Assembly (NCBI RefSeq): GCF_900109885.1
Contig: NZ_FOBS01000025.1
Span: 1-45,219, forward strand
Reading direction: 5' to 3'
DNA from: Syntrophus gentianae
GTDB taxonomy: Bacteria; Desulfobacterota; Syntrophia; Syntrophales; Syntrophaceae
DNA length: 45,219 nucleotides
Below, in pieces: positions 35,033 through 42,131 of this stretch. A program made the position numbers and the translations under genes. The notes beneath the pieces are model-generated. The model was not told the DNA's origin and searched no databases. It saw only the letters and a list, made by a program, of their open reading frames with translations. Position 1 is the stretch's first letter; the number at the start of each line of letters is the position of its first letter.

Positions 35033-35308
35033 TTAAACGCATCTGGCGCAGGCTATCTCGTCGGTATCTTCACTCATGTCTGGTTTGATCAGCCATTCGT
35101 CACCCGGCTTCAACGGCAAGACGATATACATGACTTGGTCTGTCTGCTCAAGGACCCTTACTTCAATTCCTGCCGGTACGGAAATCTCATTCTCCGTCAA
35201 AACCGACCTGGGGTTGGAGACGAGACGCTCTTTAAACGATTCATCACTCCAGGCTCTGGCTATGATCTTCGCCATCTTTTTGCTCTGCTCTTTTGTTTCT
35301 TCTTTCAT
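35033..35308 (-). CDS. RiPP precursor with nitrile-hydratase-like (NHLP) leader
   Basis: 91 residues from the ATG at 35308, chosen because AGAGGAAG precedes it; a longer frame from 35359 has no such site. Residues 12-66 (MAKIIARAWSDESFKERLV, NPRSVLTENEISVPAGIEV, QVMYIVLPLKP) match the nitrile hydratase alpha-subunit-like leader used by NHLP-family precursors. The remaining ~24 residues are a short acidic stretch followed by the C-terminal EIACARCV. The two cysteines, with nearby Ser and Thr, are the candidate sites for YcaO cyclisation. It is the first gene of the operon, 76 bases before the radical SAM gene. No classical GG cleavage site is present. Confidence 0.85.
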   Translation of the reverse strand: MKEETKEQSKKMAKIIARAWSDESFKERLVSNPRSVLTENEISVPAGIEVRVLEQTDQVMYIVLPLKPGDEWLIKPDMSEDTDEIACARCV

Positions 35309-35555
35309 TTTCTTCCTCTTTGTAATTATTCCTGAAATAAAAGACCCTTCTGTTTTCATCTCCAGAATGGGTCATAATAGATTCAATGATCCGGATTTCC
35401 TGCCCGCCTCGGGAAGAATTCGAGCGGTGAGATCCGGAAGCTTTCTTGCCTGGGAAGGAATATCGGGATTTATGGCCGAAAGAACTCGTCGTTGATTGTT
35501 GAAATTGTTAAGGAAAGGCAATATTCGCATCGCAGACAGCGAGAATTAAGGAAAA
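35309..35555. other. Gap between the RiPP precursor and the MobB-like gene
   Basis: No gene is supported here. It should contain the promoter of the leftward RiPP operon. I could not pick a hexamer pair with confidence. Confidence 0.4.
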
Positions 35556-36020
35556 TCAACCCTGTTCTTTGTGCGCCCCAGACAATTCGGCGATTTTCTC
35601 GATGACTGCTTCATTGCACCCCAACCGTTCGGCCAGAATGGACATGTCTGAAATCGAAAGGTCTTCCCCGCGGATGATATCCGCCTTTTTTTTGGCCATT
35701 TCAGCCGATGGCTTGGGATCGTCTGCCGGGAGGTAAATCGCACATTCAGGCCTGATCTCTTCCAGGATGCGGTTGCTTTCAATGATCAGAAAATGCGCAT
35801 CACCGTGCTCGAAGGCGATTGTCGAAAAGCTGGTTCCCATTGGATAGAAACAGCCGTCATCATAGCCGGGTTTTCGTGGATGATGGCCGATTTTTATTCG
35901 TACGGCGCCAGGCAGCAGTTTGCGCAATGCACGAGCAAGACATGTCTTCCCGATATTGGAGCGTGCGCCTGAAACAACAATAACTTTCGTATCACTTATG
36001 ACAACCGTTTCAGAGTCCAT
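35556..36020 (-). CDS. MobB-like P-loop nucleotide-binding protein
   Basis: 154 residues with a Walker A motif VVSGARSNIGKTCLARAL at about 15-32, close to the GxxxxGKT of MobB, the GTP-binding adaptor of molybdopterin guanine dinucleotide synthesis. The rest (HFLIIESNRILEEIRPECAI) carries the S/N-x-R pattern of MobB/CobW-like proteins. The start at 36020 is chosen for CGGGGGAT upstream; a TTG at 36035 is the alternative. A moeA gene lies 0.8 kb away on the same strand, which supports a molybdenum/tungsten cofactor role, but MobB is a fairly loose assignment. Confidence 0.65.
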   Translation of the reverse strand: MDSETVVISDTKVIVVSGARSNIGKTCLARALRKLLPGAVRIKIGHHPRKPGYDDGCFYPMGTSFSTIAFEHGDAHFLIIESNRILEEIRPECAIYLPADDPKPSAEMAKKKADIIRGEDLSISDMSILAERLGCNEAVIEKIAELSGAHKEQG

Positions 36021-36359
36021 TATCCCCCGAAGCAATGCCAGGCAATAGAACCTGTCAAAATTTTTCCGACCCTATCATGGCGATAAATCGAAATCAAGAA
36101 TTTAAGGTTATGCAAGGTTATTATTTGTAACTTTATGTTTGATCCTGAAAATGATATGGGACAAAAAATCAGATTGGGTCCCTTTTTTGGAAAATACCCA
36201 TGAAATGTTCAAGATGATTTTCTCGTTGAAATAAGGATCATAACGGACCGGATGCTGAAGATCGTTAACGGACAGATCACTGGACCCATACTTAGGAAAA
36301 CAGAATAATTGTATAATATATTTAGATAAGTAGGAATGTTTTGAAAGGCATTTATCACC
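36021..36359. other. AT-rich intergenic region upstream of the HIT gene
   Basis: No supported gene; a minus-strand frame at 36108-36470 is overlapped by the HIT gene and lacks a family pattern. A good -10 hexamer TATAAT lies at 36312-36317, about 43 bases before the HIT start, without a clear -35. Confidence 0.5.
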
Positions 36360-36827
36360 ATGGGTTATTGTCAATTTTGCGAAATGATTGAAACGAATGC
36401 GCATAATATTTTTTATCGCGATCAACTTCTGGCGGCATTGGTTGAGATCTGCCCTAAAAATGTCGGGCATTTTTTGATTATTCCTTTAAGGCACGTTGAA
36501 AGCATCTTTGAATTGACCAACGAAGAATATCTGCAATTTCGAAAGGTTGCCTGGAGGGTTCTGTTTAATCAGTTTCATCGGATTAATTTTATTGAAAGGT
36601 ATGAGCATTATATCGCTTTGGCGGAAAAATCCGATAGGCGGGTCGTTGAAAGATGCCATTCCGGCATTGAGTATCTCCGGGAGGAATCGCACCTTGCCCC
36701 TTCGGGATTTTCCATGGGGTTCAATGAAGGCTCGGATTCGGGAAAGGAATATAGGCATGTTCATATGCACGTAATCCCCGCTTATGGGGATCGAGTGAAT
36801 GAGCATGGATTTCGGTTTTTATTCTGA
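36360..36827 (+). CDS. HIT-family nucleotide hydrolase/transferase
   Basis: 155 residues ending with the histidine triad HVHMHVIPAYG (about 138-148), the catalytic motif of HIT proteins that hydrolyse adenylylated or dinucleotide substrates. The N-terminal CQFCEMIE is the zinc-binding cysteine pair commonly found in HinT/GalT-like members. GHFLIIPLRHVESIFELTNE is the typical substrate strand. AAAGG precedes the start at moderate distance. It stands alone, convergent with moeA; the substrate is unknown. Confidence 0.87.
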   Translation: MGYCQFCEMIETNAHNIFYRDQLLAALVEICPKNVGHFLIIPLRHVESIFELTNEEYLQFRKVAWRVLFNQFHRINFIERYEHYIALAEKSDRRVVERCHSGIEYLREESHLAPSGFSMGFNEGSDSGKEYRHVHMHVIPAYGDRVNEHGFRFLF

Positions 36828-36839
36828 CGGATGAACGGC

Positions 36840-38051
36840 CTACTTTAACCATTGTACAGAAATGACCGATCCTGCCGGAAGATAATCTTTTCCTTCCGGA
36901 ATGGAAGCCACTGCCGTTGCTTTAGCCAGGGAGTTCAAGCGACTGCGTTTGTTCATGGGATGGAAGTCAGGCAGGCCGTCGATCCATTCAAGCGTGCCGA
37001 AGAAAAAATCCGTCCAATCGGATTCACCCTCGGCCAGTTCCGAAGCAAGCCGGGCAGATATCCTTGGCAGGCCGGGATCTTTATGACCGGACAAGGCCAG
37101 GATTCCGGGAAGAGCGATCTGCAGAAACCCCATCAAGTTGGACGGCGGTCCGCCGGCCAGGATGAAGACGGGTTTTTTATCCAGCATGCCGAAGCCGACA
37201 GCCTTGCCGGGTCCCATGCGAATACGGTGGAAGACCTTCTTCCACCCCATCCCTTCAAGGACGTGTGCCACTAGGTCATGATCCCCCATCCACGCCCCTC
37301 CACTCGTGATTACGGCATCCGTTTCGTCCGCTAGGTTTTTCAGGGCGCACAACAGGGCTTCCGGATCATCCTTGACGATGGCCATACGGCTCTTCATCCC
37401 ATATCGATGGCACCATCCTGCCAGGGTCATGATATTGCTTGCATAGAGTTTTCCTTCCGTCAGGGTGTTGCCTGGTTCAACGATTTCATCGCCGGTGCCG
37501 AGCATTCCTACGATGGGATTACGAAAGACGGGAACCACACTGTGTCCGGCAGCGGCCAGAAGTCCTGTCATCGCAGGCGATATCAACTGGCCTGTTCGAA
37601 GGATGCATTTCCCCATAGTCACATCGCTGCCGCGCCTCAAAACATTTTTCGGCTCGGCAAAGCTTTCTACCAGCACATCGGAGTTCCCTTTTTTAGCATA
37701 CTCTTCAGCCACGACAGCGTCAGCTCCGGTCGGGATGCGGGCTCCCGTCAGCACCCTGACCGTTGTCCCCGGTTTGACCTGAATGTCTTTCTCGCCTCCT
37801 GCTGCCATGGAACCCAGCAGCTGCAGGGGGACAGGTTTTTCTGGCGTTGCATTGGCTACCTCATGGGATATAACCGCGAAGCCGTCTTTGCGGGAGGAAT
37901 CCATGGAAGGCGAATCGACCAGGGCGTAAAGATCAGAGGCAGCGATGCGATCGACGCAGTCAACCAGGGAAACATTCTCCTTGGAAAGAGGGGTAATGTT
38001 CTCCAGGGTCAAACGCAGGGCCGCTTTCAGGCCGAGAGACATGGATTTCAC
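36840..38051 (-). CDS. moeA: MoeA, molybdenum/tungsten insertase
   Basis: 403 residues. Inserts molybdate or tungstate into adenylated molybdopterin. Visible are MDSSRKDGFAV (the conserved D-G-[FY]-A site), VRVLTGARIPTGADAVVAEE, the MoaB-like domain VGMLGTGDEIVEPGNTL and VITSGGAWMGDHD, and the C-terminal barrel with GRPSNLMGF-like AGGPPSNLMGF. Length is normal. Since the bam cluster 1.4 kb away encodes a tungsten enzyme and the leader region is highly structured, this copy may serve tungsten cofactor assembly; that is inference. The start could be 38051 or 38042. Confidence 0.92.
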   Translation of the reverse strand: MKSMSLGLKAALRLTLENITPLSKENVSLVDCVDRIAASDLYALVDSPSMDSSRKDGFAVISHEVANATPEKPVPLQLLGSMAAGGEKDIQVKPGTTVRVLTGARIPTGADAVVAEEYAKKGNSDVLVESFAEPKNVLRRGSDVTMGKCILRTGQLISPAMTGLLAAAGHSVVPVFRNPIVGMLGTGDEIVEPGNTLTEGKLYASNIMTLAGWCHRYGMKSRMAIVKDDPEALLCALKNLADETDAVITSGGAWMGDHDLVAHVLEGMGWKKVFHRIRMGPGKAVGFGMLDKKPVFILAGGPPSNLMGFLQIALPGILALSGHKDPGLPRISARLASELAEGESDWTDFFFGTLEWIDGLPDFHPMNKRSRLNSLAKATAVASIPEGKDYLPAGSVISVQWLK

Positions 38052-38099
38052 GGCACTTTCCTCGATATAGAAATATCAGTTTTGATTATCGTTCGCAAA

Positions 38100-38280
38100 A
38101 GCAGGGGAGGCAACCCAAGCCATCGCCTCTTATGTGAAGCGTGGGAGTCCGGGCGTGAGAAAGTGCCTGGCATGGTGACCGCATCAACGCAGGCTGGCAA
38201 TTCCGCTTTAAGGAATTGCCAGCCGCGTGCACGTAGCGTTGGACTGCCGAAGGACAGCCATCAACAGACGGATTGAAACG
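38100..38280 (-). ncRNA. Structured leader of moeA, candidate Moco/Tuco-riboswitch-like RNA
   Basis: The 230-base gap upstream of moeA is unusually rich in pairing on the minus strand: a 13-bp hairpin GGCTGGCAATTCC/GGAATTGCCAGCC enclosed by CAACGC/GCGTTG, a short GGCTGTCC-TTCG-GGCAGTCC-like hairpin before it, and a 3' segment AGGCGATGGCTTGGGTTGCC followed by TCCCC. The last element recalls the GGCGAxx...xxUCGCCUCCC end of Moco riboswitches. The overall match is partial and judged from memory. Confidence 0.35.
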
Positions 38281-38281
38281 T

Positions 38282-38488
38282 TTATTGCACCGCACTGACT
38301 TCGTCAAGTGCTTCGGCAACTTCACATCCCCAGAGGGGGCAACCTTTTCTAAAAACGGTGCCGGGTAACACCCGGATGACCTTTCCAGATTTGGTCATTA
38401 AATCTGCATTCTGAACACAAACCCAGGAACCATCCGGTTTCTTCTCGAATTCCTTTAAGCTGAGTTTTTCTTTACTGATCTCTTCCAT
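38282..38488 (-). CDS. Small protein of unknown function, 68 aa, next to the bam control region
   Basis: 68 residues with a KPDGSWVCVQNADLMTKSGK core and GCPLWGCEVAEALDEV near the end; three cysteines could bind metal but no standard motif is present. AGGGGAGAAA precedes the ATG. It follows the 145-residue gene by 53 bases and precedes the moeA leader directly, so the three probably share a message. I do not recognise a family. Confidence 0.6.
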   Translation of the reverse strand: MEEISKEKLSLKEFEKKPDGSWVCVQNADLMTKSGKVIRVLPGTVFRKGCPLWGCEVAEALDEVSAVQ

Positions 38489-38541
38489 TCTATTTCTCCC
38501 CTTTAATAAAACTCCATTCTCTTCAACACAAAGACTCCCGG

Positions 38542-38979
38542 TTAAGGCAGTCCGTTTACGCGAGCTTCAGCCTCTGCCACTGATGCTAATGCCATGTTCA
38601 GGTATACGTTAACCCATTCGGGCTTGCCGGTATTGGCGGCTAAGCCCTTGAGCTGGTCGCCGGTTGCCTTGAGGGAGGGAAGCTGTTCCTTCAGCTTAAC
38701 GACGGCCTCTGCCAAAAGATCCTTTCTGGCAATTCTCCGGGTGTTCAGCACCTGTGCCAGGTAGGCATCTATAGCCTCCTCCACGGCGAGGATTTGATTG
38801 ATGATTGCCTGATCATAACCAGGATCTCCTACCGTTGCATAGTGTAGTTCCTTCTTGGCGAAACGAAGGGCTTCGCTGGTGTTTAACAAAGAGTCTTGCG
38901 TGGGGTTCGGCAAAAAAATTTGCTGGGTGAAGGGTTTGGGGGTGATATAGGTTTCACGGACTCCTGCTTCTAACGACAT
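38542..38979 (-). CDS. Unknown 145-aa helical protein, divergent from bamB
   Basis: 145 residues from the ATG at 38979, chosen because AAGGAGGAACAGG precedes it; the longer start at 39000 would put that ribosome binding site inside the gene. Predicted mostly helical (QAIINQILAVEEAIDAYLAQ; LLAEAVVKLKEQLPSLKAT), no signal peptide, no cysteines. It is the first gene leftward from the bam control region, with an operator copy in front, so it should be expressed together with benzoyl-CoA reductase. I do not recognise a family. Confidence 0.65.
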   Translation of the reverse strand: MSLEAGVRETYITPKPFTQQIFLPNPTQDSLLNTSEALRFAKKELHYATVGDPGYDQAIINQILAVEEAIDAYLAQVLNTRRIARKDLLAEAVVKLKEQLPSLKATGDQLKGLAANTGKPEWVNVYLNMALASVAEAEARVNGLP

Positions 38980-39069
38980 ATCCTGTTCCTCCTTGCTCAT
39001 GATCTTTCAAATATGAATTGGTTTATCCAATTTAAGAATCCTTCAGGGTCTCTCGATCCCTTTAACATT

Positions 39070-39114
39070 GGTTACAATGTGACCGTTTCATAGCACAGCC
39101 CGATTGATTGTCAA
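39070..39114 (-). promoter_or_regulatory. Leftward promoter with bam-type operator
   Basis: On the minus strand: -35 TTGACA (39114-39109), 16-base spacer, -10 TATGAA (39092-39087), then the palindrome GGTCACATTGTAACC (39084-39070). It is a near-exact inverted copy of the rightward promoter at 39415. A repressor on the palindrome would cover the transcription start. Confidence 0.8.
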
Positions 39115-39414
39115 GAAAAATATCCGATTTTCTCTCTTCTAATAACAGAATCATTTACATAGCGAAACGGTGGGAGAACCCTGGGTTGGCGAAGGGAAGG
39201 CATTTTATATTCAAGGTGATAATTTCAAGTTCTTTTTCGAATTCAACATGTTGCAAGATAATTGAAAAAACCTTAAATCCCATAATGAGGAGAGGAAACA
39301 AGGTTTTACAGGAAGATGACCACATGCAGTATTATGTTACAAATAACCTAGAAATGACAATTATTTCATAAAATTACAATTTAATATTAGCTGACAAATT
39401 ATAACAAAAATTCC
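39115..39414. other. AT-rich spacer between the two divergent bam promoters
   Basis: About 300 bases without a gene I can support and with high A+T. No further copy of the palindrome is visible. It may hold upstream activator sites. Confidence 0.6.
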
Positions 39415-39459
39415 TTGACAATCGGTTGGGCTGTGCTATGAAACGGTCACATTGTAACC
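39415..39459 (+). promoter_or_regulatory. bamB promoter with palindromic operator
   Basis: -35 TTGACA (39415-39420), 16-base spacer, -10 TATGAA (39437-39442), then GGTCACATTGTAACC (39445-39459), an imperfect palindrome placed where a repressor would block transcription. The start codon of bamB is 22 bases further on. Confidence 0.8.
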
Positions 39460-39481
39460 AATATTTTAAAGGGGTAGAGAT

Positions 39482-41473
39482 ATGAGGTATGCAGAGACTG
39501 GGTATAATTTGGAGATTGATTTAGCGACAGGAAACATTGAGCGAGTCGAAACCGACCCGAAACTGCTCGAAACCCATCTTGGGGGGCTGGGGACCAATGT
39601 CAAGCTGCATTGGGACCGGGTTCCTCCGGAAACGAAGGCTTTTGACGATGGGAACATGATGGTTTTCAGCTCCGGTCTTCTCAACGCCACACCGGCTTGG
39701 AGCGCGAATCGTACCCTTGTCACCTTCATCTCACCACAAACGGGGATGCTGGCGTATCCGTTTTCGGGTGGGTTCTGGTCTGCAGAACTGAAGTACGCCG
39801 GCTATGACAAAATCATTTTGAACAACAAGTCGCCCAAATGGGTTTATGTCTGGGTAAAGAATGACAAGGTGGAACTGCGGGATGCCTCTCACCTCGTCGG
39901 CAGGGGCGCTTACGAGACTCAGGACCTGATCCGCGAGGAGTTGAACGAACCGGACGCCCAGGTCTTCGCCATCGGTCCCGCCGGCGAAAACAGATGTTTC
40001 ACCGCTTCCATGGAACAGGGCCGGTCGAGCGCCAGCCGGCTCGGCGGCGGCGCCGTGATGGGAGACAAGAAGGTCAAGGCCGTCGTGGTCCGGGGGACCA
40101 AGGATATTAACCTGTACAACGGGGAAGCCTTCATGAAAGAGATGATGGACATGATGGCCTATATCAATTACCGCAACGCCAATCCCATCCCCGGCGTCAT
40201 GACGATTCTTTCGGGTATCGGATCTCCGCAGGAGATGGTCCATACCGATGAGAAGTGGCACACGGAAAACTTCATGTGGGGGAATGCCCGCGCCCGGAGA
40301 AGAGGCTTCTGGGATCAGAATATCTCGGTGGAATGGCCGGAGACTCAGCTGGCGGGAATAAAGCGGCTGATCAGCTGCTTCAACTGCCCCCAGCACTGCG
40401 GCGCTTTGATCGCTTACAAAGACACGCCCCGCTATATGGCGAAGTGCTTCGGGAAGATGACCTACGCCATGGCGGCTTATATCGACAGTCTGGATTGGTC
40501 CTGGAGAACCCTGCACCGGGCGACGGAGTACGGCTTTGACTCCTTCTCCACGCCGCAGATTTTCGCCTTCGCCGTTGAGTGTATCGAAGCGGGCATCATA
40601 AAGGGCGATGACCTGGCCGGGACGGATGAGTATCCGCCCTGCCCGGAGGATAAGGGAGAGCGATACCTCTGGCTCATGGACCGGACCGCACACCGGCAGG
40701 GAATCGGCAACCTCCTGGCTGACGGCGTCTACTGGGCGGCAAGAGCGCTCGGCGAGGGTGCGGAAGCCTTTGACCACAATACGATCAAGAAGCACGAGCA
40801 GCTCCCCCTCAAGCTGGGAACACTTGATCCCATCTATTTCCTCATGTATACGACGAACGAGAAGATCAGCATCACCCAGATCGAAGGGAACTGGCCCCAG
40901 GCGGCCTTCCCCACGATGGAGATGAGAGAGGAGTTCGTTCGAGACTGGCCGCAGCTTCCCGATGATCACTTCAAGCAGTATGTCCTGGATTGGGAACCGC
41001 GGGGAGAAAAATCGATTCCCTTCTTCCCCACGCCCTACATGTGCAGTGAGATCGTCGACTGGATGGAGATGATGCACAACATCGACGACTCCTGCTGCAT
41101 CTGCTGCGGCATGTCCGGCTTCTGCCTGAAGCCCCCCTGGCATATCCACAATTATCCGAGGGTCATCAACGCGGCGACCGGACTGGATCTGGATGAAGCG
41201 AAACTGAAGAAGATCGTCAACCGGAACCGGAATCTGCACCGGGCGCTGAACCTTAGATACGGCTTCAGAAGGGAAGATGAGTCGGCGCCGGAAGACCATT
41301 GGAAGAGAAGATTCCCGGAGTTGGAAAACGAACTCTTGGATACGTACTACCAGTACAAGGGCTGGAATCTGGATGGTGTTCCCACAAAGGAAAGGCTCCA
41401 TGAATTGGATTTGGATTACGTCGCGGAAGACTTAATTAAGAGAGGGATTTTGAAAGATGGCGAAAATAACTAA
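39482..41473 (+). CDS. bamB: Class II benzoyl-CoA reductase, tungsten catalytic subunit (BamB)
   Basis: 663 residues of the aldehyde:ferredoxin oxidoreductase family. Domain 1 (about 1-210) has GGGAVMGDKKVKAVVVRGTK, the bis-pterin binding end. The 4Fe-4S ligands are CFNCPQHCG (Cys299, Cys302, Cys306) with DSCCICCGMSGFC (Cys538-542). In the class II system this subunit binds the tungsten-bis-pterin and reduces benzoyl-CoA to the 1,5-dienoyl-CoA without ATP. The gene order AOR-like, ferredoxin, HdrB-like, HdrA-like is that of bamBCDE. AAAGGGG precedes the ATG. Homologues acting in the reverse direction on dienoyl-CoA would look the same, so direction is not determined here. Confidence 0.87.
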   Translation: MRYAETGYNLEIDLATGNIERVETDPKLLETHLGGLGTNVKLHWDRVPPETKAFDDGNMMVFSSGLLNATPAWSANRTLVTFISPQTGMLAYPFSGGFWSAELKYAGYDKIILNNKSPKWVYVWVKNDKVELRDASHLVGRGAYETQDLIREELNEPDAQVFAIGPAGENRCFTASMEQGRSSASRLGGGAVMGDKKVKAVVVRGTKDINLYNGEAFMKEMMDMMAYINYRNANPIPGVMTILSGIGSPQEMVHTDEKWHTENFMWGNARARRRGFWDQNISVEWPETQLAGIKRLISCFNCPQHCGALIAYKDTPRYMAKCFGKMTYAMAAYIDSLDWSWRTLHRATEYGFDSFSTPQIFAFAVECIEAGIIKGDDLAGTDEYPPCPEDKGERYLWLMDRTAHRQGIGNLLADGVYWAARALGEGAEAFDHNTIKKHEQLPLKLGTLDPIYFLMYTTNEKISITQIEGNWPQAAFPTMEMREEFVRDWPQLPDDHFKQYVLDWEPRGEKSIPFFPTPYMCSEIVDWMEMMHNIDDSCCICCGMSGFCLKPPWHIHNYPRVINAATGLDLDEAKLKKIVNRNRNLHRALNLRYGFRREDESAPEDHWKRRFPELENELLDTYYQYKGWNLDGVPTKERLHELDLDYVAEDLIKRGILKDGENN

Positions 41474-41996
41474 AAAAATCAAGAGAATCAAGGTTGATGC
41501 AGATAAATGCAACGGGTGCCGGGGATGTGAGATGGTCTGTGCCGGTTTTCACTCGGTTCCGAAATATAACACCATCAATCCGGCAAGATCCCGTATCAAG
41601 ATTGTCCGCCATCCCACCAAGGACATCTGGCTTCCGGTATTCGCCGGTGAGTACACGGCGGCCGAATGCATGGGCCGGGAAACCTATGTCATTGACGGGA
41701 AGGAATATGCCGATTGCGACTTCTGCAGGGCTGCCTGTCCCGCCAGAGATCGATTCAAGGAGCCTGATTCCGGTCTTCCGCTGCGCTGCGACATGTGTGA
41801 AAACGATCCGCCTCTGGAACTTCCGAAGTGCGTTGAGTGGTGTATCAGCGATGTCCTGACTTACGAAGAAGTTGAGGAAGAAGTTGAGGAGAGCGTAGAG
41901 ATGCAGGATGTGGAGTTCGGTTTGGCCTCCATGGTGGACAAATACGGCTGGGACAAGATGAAGGATGCCTTTTCCCGGATGCAGTTGAAGGAATAA
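41457..41996 (+). CDS. bamC: BamC-like ferredoxin subunit
   Basis: 179 residues with cysteine clusters CNGCRGCEMVC (about 16-26), DCDFCRAACPARD and LRCDMCENDPP with CVEWC, enough for up to four 4Fe-4S clusters, in the DMSO-reductase-B style. It transfers electrons between BamB and the Hdr-like module. The C-terminus is an acidic helix (YEEVEEEVEESVEMQDVEF). The ATG lies 17 bases inside bamB, so the two are translationally coupled and expected in equal amounts. Confidence 0.87.
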   Translation: MAKITKKIKRIKVDADKCNGCRGCEMVCAGFHSVPKYNTINPARSRIKIVRHPTKDIWLPVFAGEYTAAECMGRETYVIDGKEYADCDFCRAACPARDRFKEPDSGLPLRCDMCENDPPLELPKCVEWCISDVLTYEEVEEEVEESVEMQDVEFGLASMVDKYGWDKMKDAFSRMQLKE

Positions 41997-42046
41997 GATT
42001 TTACTCCTTCGCTAAATAGAGACCATCCAAGAGGATTATCCGGTCG

Positions 42047-42092
42047 GCTCCGGGAGAAAGGCAGGCAAAGCGTCCCGCTTTTCTCCCGGAGC
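42047..42092 (+). other. 13-bp intercistronic hairpin between bamC and bamD
   Basis: GCTCCGGGAGAAA (42047-42059) pairs with TTTCTCCCGGAGC (42080-42092) around a 20-base loop. There is no T run, and bamD follows 40 bases later, so it is more likely an mRNA-stabilising or processing element, or a partial attenuator, than a full terminator. Confidence 0.65.
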
Positions 42093-42131
42093 AGGAAGTT
42101 GAAAACAGGATTATAAGAAGGAAGGGAATCG

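Noticed and set aside
39731..41401. 556-codon minus-strand frame opposite bamB
   Set aside because: Antisense shadow of bamB; the plus strand has unambiguous AOR-family motifs.
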